Shown: in pieces, positions 13,770 to 18,671 of the stretch
Layout: each line of letters begins with the position of its first letter
How positions within the stretch are numbered: the stretch's first letter is position 1
DNA from: Candidatus Nomurabacteria bacterium
GTDB taxonomy: Bacteria; Patescibacteriota; Minisyncoccia; Phycocordibacterales; CSBR16-119
Assembly (NCBI GenBank): GCA_007117675.1
Contig: SKGB01000054.1
Span: 1 to 18,671, forward strand
Reading direction: 5' to 3'
Length of the DNA: 18,671 nt
Translations under genes and position numbers: made by a program
Notes under the pieces: model-generated
The model's input: the letters and a program-made list of their open reading frames with translations, nothing else
Databases searched by the model: none
Told to the model about the DNA's origin: nothing

Positions 13770-13898
13770 ATTCTTTTTACGGTTATCACGTAGAGGTACT
13801 TGCTTAAAACCAAGTGGTTCTGCTACATTTGACACCACGGCGTAAAATGACGCGCAATACCTAGTAAGAGGTGTTCAAGTTACTCTTTTGATAACCGT
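13745..13898 (-). ncRNA. structured small RNA of unknown family
   Basis: About 154 nt with its own promoter and terminator and no meaningful ORF. A 10-bp closing stem ACGGTTATCA/TGATAACCGT (minus 13898-13889 with 13788-13779) encloses exactly 120 nt including the stem. Inside are GAG/CTC (13885-13883 with 13795-13793) and ACTTG/CAAGT (13880-13876 with 13802-13798). A junction then carries two arms: ACACC/GGTGT (13874-13870 with 13836-13832) capped by GCGT/ACGC (13853-13850 with 13843-13840), and hairpin AGAACC/GGTTTT (13821-13816 with 13811-13806). It lacks the CCGAAC loop of 5S rRNA, the GGAAG...AGCAG signature of SRP RNA and any riboswitch core I know. A 6S-like regulator is possible but not shown. 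Confidence 0.7.
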
Positions 13899-13904
13899 GT
13901 TTTA

Positions 13905-13932
13905 ATCATAGCAAAGATTTTTTTCCACACAA
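13905..13932 (-). promoter_or_regulatory. promoter of the ncRNA (TTGTGT-N16-TGC-TATGAT)
   Basis: On the minus strand the -35 TTGTGT is at 13932-13927 and the -10 TATGAT at 13910-13905, spacer 16, with a TGC extension of the -10. A start 7 nt downstream would fall at about 13898, the first base of the closing stem. Confidence 0.68.
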
Positions 13933-13983
13933 TATTTACGATAGAAAATTTTTATACTATTTTTAGTTTTCCACTTGCAAACT

Positions 13984-14020
13984 TAAAATAAAAAATCCCA
14001 CAAGGGGATTTTTTATTTTA
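13984..14020 (-). terminator. intrinsic terminator of ndk
   Basis: A perfect 16-bp inverted repeat (13984-13999 with 14005-14020) with a 5-base loop; GGGA/TCCC core with A/T tracts. It includes the ndk stop codon (14020-14018). Confidence 0.85.
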
Positions 14021-14497
14021 TTTATGCGAATCTGAATATACAAGCCCTTGATCAACTTTTGGATATGCAAATAGTTCATCATTTCCAAAAAATCGAGCAA
14101 CTTCATTTTTCCCAGCTTCCACATCTTCAGATGCGTGCACAACATTTGATTGAATACTCATCGCAAGGTCTCCTCGAATAGTTCCTGCTGGAGCCTCAAA
14201 TGCTTTTGTTGGACCTACAATGGTTCGAATTGCAGACACCGCGCCAATTCCAGAAAGCGCCATCACAACCACAGGAGAAGATTTCATAAAATCTTTAATA
14301 CCTGAGAAAAATGGCTTATCTGCAATATGCGCATAGTGCGCTTCAAGCATAGCATCTTCCAAAGTCATCATTTTAATACCATTAATCTTGAGTCCCTTTC
14401 GCTCAAATCGCCCAACAATTTCTCCTACGAGATTTCGTTGAATTGCATCAGGTTTAATAATGATAAGAGATTGTTCATTGTTTGGGTGTGTATCCAT
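14018..14497 (-). CDS. ndk: nucleoside diphosphate kinase
   Basis: Ndk transfers the gamma-phosphate between nucleoside tri- and diphosphates through a phospho-histidine. The 159-aa protein has LIIIKPDAIQRNLVGEIVGRFE (11-32), FFSGIKDFMKSSPVVVMALSG (63-83), RTIVGPT (91-97), GTIRGD (105-110) and the catalytic His121 in SNVVHASED. It is slightly longer than the common 135-150 aa because of an N-terminal extension (MDTHPNNEQ) and a C-terminal tail (YSDSHK). A -10-like TATAAA at 14511-14506 (minus) lies 8 nt before the ATG without a clear -35. The gene stands alone between two terminators. Confidence 0.97.
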   Translation of the reverse strand: MDTHPNNEQSLIIIKPDAIQRNLVGEIVGRFERKGLKINGIKMMTLEDAMLEAHYAHIADKPFFSGIKDFMKSSPVVVMALSGIGAVSAIRTIVGPTKAFEAPAGTIRGDLAMSIQSNVVHASEDVEAGKNEVARFFGNDELFAYPKVDQGLVYSDSHK

Positions 14498-14505
14498 ATA
14501 ATTTA

Positions 14506-14511
14506 TTTATA
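14506..14511 (-). promoter_or_regulatory. possible -10 element of ndk
   Basis: TATAAA on the minus strand, 8 nt before the ATG; no clear -35. The spacing matches the other leaderless starts, but the sequence is AT-rich and the call is tentative. Confidence 0.35.
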
Positions 14512-14538
14512 TTTTTTAATAACAATCTCCATACTACC

Positions 14539-14575
14539 AAAAAAAGCCCATCTTGCAAATCGCAATCTAGGCTTT
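14539..14575 (-). terminator. intrinsic terminator of the VirD4/TraG-like ATPase gene
   Basis: On the minus strand AAAGCC (14575-14570) pairs with GGCTTT (14548-14543), with an inner TTGC/GCAA helix, followed by a T run to 14539. The gene's TAG stop (14569-14567) lies inside the hairpin. Confidence 0.75.
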
Positions 14576-17314
14576 CTGACCCTTATGAAATCGCTCCAAG
14601 ATTTCACTTTCAACCTCGGCTCGAGGTCGCCCAAACTTCATGTATGACAATTCTTTAAGTGGCTGAATGATATCATTATTCCCCTGTTGAAAATCATGAG
14701 TTTTTATATTAAAAGGTTTTGCAGGCTGACCATTTACCAACATAGAGACAACAGCATTTCTGTTATCAAGTTTTATAATATCATCGGCTGAGAACGTTGG
14801 TTGAAATCTTGTCTCAAGAGCTCTCGCATCTTCAGGGCTAATACGAAATACAGCCATGGAACCAACGTTTCCTAAAATAGCTCCTCGTATATCATCACTC
14901 AACTGGTCCAGATACTGATGAGCCATAGTAAGTGACAGTTTATATTTTCGAGCCTCAGAAAGAATAGAAGAAATACTTGGAGTCGTCACATTTTGAAACT
15001 CATCAATATATAGATAAAAAGGCTTTAACTCTTTACCGAAAGAGTCCACTCGAGACAAGGCCGCCATCTGTATTTTCCCGACAATAATCATACCAATAAG
15101 GTTTGCATTTATCTCCCCCAAACGCCCCTTAGACAAATTCACTAAAAGTATTTTTCCTTTGTCCATAATATCTCTAATATTAAAAGAAGAGTTTTGCTGA
15201 GCAACAATAGGACGCATAATTTCATTTGAAATAAAATTATCAAACTTTGAAGTAATATACGGAACAAAGTTTTCGAGACCTTGTTCACCTGTTGTTTTTT
15301 CTGCGTTAACCCAAAACTGTTTGATAATAGGGTTGGTACTGTGTTGCAATTTCATATCACGAAAGGCTTTGTCAGAAAGTACTCGAGAAATTTCAAGCAA
15401 TGTCGAACCAGACTCAGGGTGATCCATCACAAGCCCTGCAGAATTTTTAAAGTATTGTTCAAACATAGGACCACCTGTTGACTTCATATCAAACAACTGC
15501 TGGAAGATACCCATCATTTCATTAATAACAAGTGTTTTTTGTTCAGGAAATCGTGGATCGTACTCGAGCATATTCAAACCAAAAGGCCTTTCAGTATATG
15601 CAGGGTCAAAATATATCACATCTTCTGCACGCTCTTTTGGAATAAGAGAAAGTAAGGTCTGAATATCATTTCCATGTGGATCAATATAACAAACACCTGA
15701 ACCATTTTTAATATCTTGAGCAATCATGTTCAACAAAATACCAGTTTTACCTGTTCCTGTTTGACCCACCACATACAAATGTCTCATTCTATCGAGCTCC
15801 TTCATGTACACATCGGTAAAATCTCCACGATATTCATTACGCCCAATAGTAATAGCACCTTCGCGCGCATCACTCGGTGCGGGTGCTGTTCCTGCACGAG
15901 TTTCTTTGACACCCATCGTTGCAGCTTGTCCGATTGGGAAATGAAATACGCTTACTAGTTCTTTATTATTTAAAAATACCTCATGATCTTGAGAAGGGAT
16001 TCGGAAAATAAAATTGTGAATAAGCCTGTTATTACGAGATTGTTTTACACGAGTAAAAGTAAAGGCGTTGGCTCCTGCTTTTTCAAACTGATGAAAGGCA
16101 GATTCAATATCAGACAAAATAGCTTCTGCCCTATCAAGCCCCGAAGCAGATGCAACAACACGAAGTGTCACCGGCTGGATAACTGAAGATGTTTTTTTGG
16201 TAACACCTTGTATTAAATCTTGTTTAATATCTTTTTCTTCAGAATCGTCTTTTGTTTTGTTTGTCACCAAATCTTTTCCCGCAGACAGAAAAAGCGAAGC
16301 AAAACTATCTTCTTTTCCTGCTTTTTTAATATCAATTCCTTTTTGTAAATCTGCCAAAACCTTTCCAAAACGCTTCACATGCTTGTCACCCGCTGGAGTA
16401 ATCACAAGTTGAATAGCTGCGCCCTCTTCTTGAGTATCAAGTTTTGAAAACACGTTCAAAATAACGTTCATAGGGTCGTGGTCAAGTTCGTCATATGTTG
16501 CAATTGGCAAAGATTCGGCTTCGCGAAAACCAGCATAGGAACCAGCAACAGAAGATTCGTAATTGAAAATATTATAATCATCTGTAACTTCTCTCACTTT
16601 TGCATCTTTATAGTATGCAAGAACCTGCTTTTCAAGAAGGTGAGACCTGTGACGCGGAACACAAACATACAAAACGACATGACTCACCCCCACAGGCTTT
16701 GCAATTTCTATGGTGAAATAATTTTGCTCTTTATTGTTATCTTGTGAAGCAATCGCCTGCATACCAGAAAAAAACTGCTCCATCGCTCCCATTTGCTGGC
16801 GAGGGTCTAATGTATTTTCAGAAATAGATTCAGAAGGTAGAGTTATTTCAAATAAGGCTAAATGAAGTGATTTGAATTCTTCAGAATTATTTTTTAGACC
16901 TGGTATATTTTTTTGTGAAATCAAATACTGAACAAGGAACCTATGAAAATCATCTTCAAGGTGCGGATTGTTCATTGCACGAACAATATCAAGTGTATTT
17001 TTAAAACCCTTATCAAGTAAAACTCCAAAGAGTTCTTCTATTTGTGCATCATGAGCTTCTGGCTTGAGTCGAAGTGTAATGTGTTCTTTGTGGTCATTGC
17101 TCACAATGTCTTTTTCGTGAAGAACTTCCTGAGCAGGTATATCTGTATACTCTTCCAGAGTCTTTCGCGCAGCGTCTTCCCTACTCTCTTGTTTCGTTTC
17201 TTTTTGTTCAAGTTGCTGTTCTTTTAAGGCAAGTTGTTCACGCAAAAAATCAAGCTCTTCTTGAGGGGAGCTAAATGTTGCATTTTCTTGTTTTATTAGT
17301 TTACTAAACTCCAT
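14567..17314 (-). CDS. VirD4/TraG-type (type IV secretion coupling-like) ATPase
   Basis: A 915-aa ATPase of the HerA/FtsK/VirD4 group. Walker A is VGQTGTGKTGILLNM (516-530), followed by CYIDPHGND (542-550). Walker B is LYIDEFQNV (768-776), followed by the TraG/TraD-type sensor stretch SILSEARKYKLSLTMAHQYLDQL (783-805). The N-terminus has a Glu/Gln-rich predicted coiled coil (about 16-55). Residues 75-460 form a large region I cannot assign. No membrane helices are present, unlike classical VirD4, so any membrane attachment must be through a partner. The partner may be the membrane-anchored protein encoded 12 nt upstream in the same operon. It could move DNA or protein through a type IV secretion-like apparatus; the substrate is unknown. 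Confidence 0.85.
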   Translation of the reverse strand: MEFSKLIKQENATFSSPQEELDFLREQLALKEQQLEQKETKQESREDAARKTLEEYTDIPAQEVLHEKDIVSNDHKEHITLRLKPEAHDAQIEELFGVLLDKGFKNTLDIVRAMNNPHLEDDFHRFLVQYLISQKNIPGLKNNSEEFKSLHLALFEITLPSESISENTLDPRQQMGAMEQFFSGMQAIASQDNNKEQNYFTIEIAKPVGVSHVVLYVCVPRHRSHLLEKQVLAYYKDAKVREVTDDYNIFNYESSVAGSYAGFREAESLPIATYDELDHDPMNVILNVFSKLDTQEEGAAIQLVITPAGDKHVKRFGKVLADLQKGIDIKKAGKEDSFASLFLSAGKDLVTNKTKDDSEEKDIKQDLIQGVTKKTSSVIQPVTLRVVASASGLDRAEAILSDIESAFHQFEKAGANAFTFTRVKQSRNNRLIHNFIFRIPSQDHEVFLNNKELVSVFHFPIGQAATMGVKETRAGTAPAPSDAREGAITIGRNEYRGDFTDVYMKELDRMRHLYVVGQTGTGKTGILLNMIAQDIKNGSGVCYIDPHGNDIQTLLSLIPKERAEDVIYFDPAYTERPFGLNMLEYDPRFPEQKTLVINEMMGIFQQLFDMKSTGGPMFEQYFKNSAGLVMDHPESGSTLLEISRVLSDKAFRDMKLQHSTNPIIKQFWVNAEKTTGEQGLENFVPYITSKFDNFISNEIMRPIVAQQNSSFNIRDIMDKGKILLVNLSKGRLGEINANLIGMIIVGKIQMAALSRVDSFGKELKPFYLYIDEFQNVTTPSISSILSEARKYKLSLTMAHQYLDQLSDDIRGAILGNVGSMAVFRISPEDARALETRFQPTFSADDIIKLDNRNAVVSMLVNGQPAKPFNIKTHDFQQGNNDIIQPLKELSYMKFGRPRAEVESEILERFHKGQKA

Positions 17315-17326
17315 AATATTCGAACA

Positions 17327-18043
17327 CTATCTTCGAGGAAACAACAGCATGGAAGCACTTGATTGTGAGCAGTGAGGAATAGCAAAAGTGATTGTGTTTG
17401 AATTATTTACATTGTTGTAATCAAAACCTAAGAAAGACGCAAGTCTTGGACTTATAGAATATACAGCACCACAAGAAGTATCTGGAACAAAAACTGTAAA
17501 ATCAAGATATGTAGTTGATTTTGAGGCGAGCTGAGGAACAAGATACATGTCATGAGTACTTGAATAACTCCCATGTGGAATATCACCAGAAACAGCATGG
17601 AAAAGGAAAAATGGTGAAACAACATTATTCACACGAATACCATGAACAGTATGAGGTCCATGATTGGTAACAATAACTCTATATGTTAAAAATCTATCTG
17701 TATTTGAAATAGTGCCATCTAATACCTCTGCACGCACCTCGACGTCACCGCAATAATGACCAGGGTCAAACCCTCTTATTTCAAGCTGGGCTTGCATAGC
17801 ATTTTTTCTATCAACAGAAACAAAATCACAGTCACTCTCGATGCCTGGTGTTTGTGTTTGCATAAAAACATTTGCAAAAGGTCTCGGTAATCTCACCTGA
17901 CTTTGCAATTCAACATCATCAGTAAGAGTCACGTCCTCTTCGTTACGAGAAAAATCTGTAGAAGCATAATACAAGGCCGTAACAGCAAGTAGGGCAAATG
18001 TAACCAACCACCAAATCATGTGTTTTTTAGGCTTTGTATCCAT
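17327..18043 (-). CDS. membrane-anchored exported protein with Ig-like/DUF11-type domain
   Basis: The chosen start (MDTKPKK) gives 238 aa. A single N-terminal membrane helix (about 9-27, MIWWLVTFALLAVTALYYA) after a lysine-rich end places the rest outside the cell. The C-terminal part (about 85-222) has RFLTYRVIVTNHGPHTVHGIRVNNVV, then LASKSTTYLDFTVFVP, which fits the DUF11/CARDB beta-sandwich pattern (TYTITVTNxGPxxAxGVxVxD, LxAGxSxTLxxTVxV). Four cysteines (72, 98, 191, 225) could form two disulfides. A perfect TATAAT ends 7 nt before this ATG. In-frame ATGs further upstream (18124, 18142) precede that promoter, and the one at 18142 lies in a terminator stem. It is co-transcribed with the ATPase 12 nt downstream. 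A surface or channel role is inference. Confidence 0.72.
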   Translation of the reverse strand: MDTKPKKHMIWWLVTFALLAVTALYYASTDFSRNEEDVTLTDDVELQSQVRLPRPFANVFMQTQTPGIESDCDFVSVDRKNAMQAQLEIRGFDPGHYCGDVEVRAEVLDGTISNTDRFLTYRVIVTNHGPHTVHGIRVNNVVSPFFLFHAVSGDIPHGSYSSTHDMYLVPQLASKSTTYLDFTVFVPDTSCGAVYSISPRLASFLGFDYNNVNNSNTITFAIPHCSQSSASMLLFPRR

Positions 18044-18050
18044 TACATAT

Positions 18051-18056
18051 ATTATA
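18051..18056 (-). promoter_or_regulatory. -10 element of the DUF11-ATPase operon
   Basis: A perfect TATAAT on the minus strand ending 7 nt before the ATG at 18043, with no Shine-Dalgarno. The -35 is not clear (GTATTG would sit at 17 bases). It sets the start of the upstream gene. Confidence 0.6.
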
Positions 18057-18130
18057 TAACACACCAACAAGAACAATACAGTTGTAAGTGTGTAAAACTT
18101 TTTTAACTTAAGTTTTCTATGCATAGACAC

Positions 18131-18168
18131 AAAAATAAACACACCCCTTGTGGGGTGTGTTTATTTTT
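18131..18168 (-). terminator. intrinsic terminator of the coiled-coil gene
   Basis: A perfect 17-bp inverted repeat (18131-18147 with 18152-18168) around a 4-base loop, GC-rich at the tip (CACACCCC/GGGGTGTG) and A/T-rich at the foot. It lies 5 bases after the second TAG (18173) of the right-edge ORF. Confidence 0.88.
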
Positions 18169-18172
18169 ATAC

Positions 18173-18256
18173 CTACTTATTTAGTTCATCAATTTTCGCT
18201 TGTATGTTTTCCTCATTCTGAAGAATTTTTTGTTCTTCTTCAGATAAACCACCACC
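18173..18256 (-). other. in-frame continuation of the coiled-coil ORF after a TAG
   Basis: After the TAG at 18259-18257 the same frame stays open for 27 codons (GGGLSEEEQKILQNEEN... IDELNK) and ends in TAG at 18175-18173, right before the terminator. The residues are Glu/Gln/Asn-rich like the upstream part. This suggests that the original gene ended at 18173 and that the first TAG is a nonsense mutation, a sequencing error or a readthrough site. Confidence 0.6.
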
Positions 18257-18671
18257 CTACTTCTCCTTTGCAAATTCCTCCATTTTTTTTAACATGTCAT
18301 CAAGCGTTTCAAAACGGTCTCCAAATTTACCGACAAACTCTTTTTCTACACTATCAACACCATACTCTGATCCGTTCAAACTCACAAAAAAAGAAGACAA
18401 GTGTGGATAGAGATATTCAGATCTCTGAAATTTTTGTTTTTCGTTTTGCAGTGACTCTATTTCATTTTGAAGGTTCGTTTTATCTTCTTTGTATCCATTC
18501 AGTTCTTTCTGATACGCATCTGCACTTTGAAATAAGGACTTTTTCTTTTGTAATTTCTGATTTAATTCTTCAATCAAAACTTTGTTTTGGTTTATTTTAT
18601 TGTCTCTCTGATCAATCTCATGTTGCGCAGTTTCTACTGCACCCTCATATGTAAATTGACCATTCCAAACA
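18257..18671 (-). CDS. coiled-coil protein, C-terminal part (5' end outside window)
   Basis: The frame is open to the right edge, showing 137 residues before a TAG. It begins VWNGQFTYEGAVETAQ and continues as a long Glu/Lys/Gln/Asn-rich stretch (about 17-80) with heptad-like Leu/Ile spacing, typical of a coiled coil. A less charged part follows (YLYPHLSSFFVSLNGSEYGVDSVEKEFVGKFGDRFETLDDMLKKMEEF). A TTG at 18577 could be miscalled as the start, but the frame and composition continue upstream. I do not recognise the family. The gene precedes the DUF11-ATPase operon on the same strand but is separated from it by a strong terminator. Confidence 0.6.
   Translation of the reverse strand, partial: VWNGQFTYEGAVETAQHEIDQRDNKINQNKVLIEELNQKLQKKKSLFQSADAYQKELNGYKEDKTNLQNEIESLQNEKQKFQRSEYLYPHLSSFFVSLNGSEYGVDSVEKEFVGKFGDRFETLDDMLKKMEEFAKEK

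Noticed and set aside
13779..13898. 5S rRNA (the element spans 120 nt with a closing stem)
   Set aside because: The conserved CCGAAC loop and the loop E and AGAGUAGG segments are missing on both strands.
13707..13932. Riboswitch controlling the 129-aa membrane protein
   Set aside because: A good extended -10 promoter lies between the terminator and the gene, so the gene does not need read-through; no known aptamer core was recognised.
18044..18142. Longer N-terminus for the DUF11-type protein
   Set aside because: The upstream ATG at 18142 lies inside a terminator stem and both upstream ATGs precede the TATAAT at 18056-18051, so they would not be on the transcript.
1..18671. Insertion sequences, CRISPR arrays, phage genes
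   Set aside because: No transposase, integrase, spaced direct repeats or phage structural genes were seen; the inverted repeats are explained as terminators or RNA structures.

Overview
The window reads as chromosomal DNA of a Candidatus Patescibacteria (CPR) bacterium, probably of the Parcubacteria type. This is inference from AT-rich compact sequence, short intergenic gaps, divergent housekeeping proteins (TruB with a shortened N-terminus, a PIF1 helicase fused to an HTH domain, small ribosomal proteins) and near absence of Shine-Dalgarno sequences. A TGA stop (the 129-aa membrane protein) alongside TAA and TAG stops argues for the standard code, not the UGA=Gly code of Gracilibacteria.

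Layout. 1-1557 (+): C-terminus of a DUF3095 protein, overlapping a soluble histidine kinase, then a lone receiver protein with its own promoter. 1632-3812 (+): recG. 3841-6178 (-): ftsH, a tRNA with anticodon UAU, and a rhodanese whose start lies 10 nt after the tRNA. 6284-7525 (-): smpB, tmRNA (ssrA) and a small unknown ORF. 7587-10056 (-): truB and a PIF1-HTH helicase. 10114-11380 (+): infC-rpmI-rplT. 11399-13706 (-): a tight operon of a membrane protein, a beta-CASP metallo-beta-lactamase nuclease and a LOG-like protein. 13745-13898 (-): a promoter- and terminator-bounded structured RNA of unknown family. 14018-14497 (-): ndk. 14567-18043 (-): a membrane-anchored Ig-like/DUF11-type protein with a VirD4/TraG-type ATPase. 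18173-18671 (-): C-terminus of a coiled-coil protein interrupted by an in-frame TAG.

Translation dominates the content (IF-3, L35, L20, TruB, tRNA, tmRNA/SmpB), with quality control by FtsH, which in other bacteria helps degrade tmRNA-tagged proteins. RecG and the PIF1 helicase act on DNA. The right end looks like part of a secretion or DNA-transfer ATPase locus of uncertain role.

Expression signals are consistent. Many genes have a -10 box (TACAAT/TATAAT-like, often with an extended TGn) only 6-9 nt before the start codon and no Shine-Dalgarno, implying leaderless mRNAs. Terminators are long perfect hairpins that often contain the stop codons, and in two convergent pairs one hairpin serves both genes. 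No mobile element, CRISPR array or phage gene was seen. The most interesting items are the unassigned ncRNA, the tRNA-Ile(UAU) that punctuates an mRNA, the unusual tmRNA tag, and the amber-interrupted ORF at the right edge.
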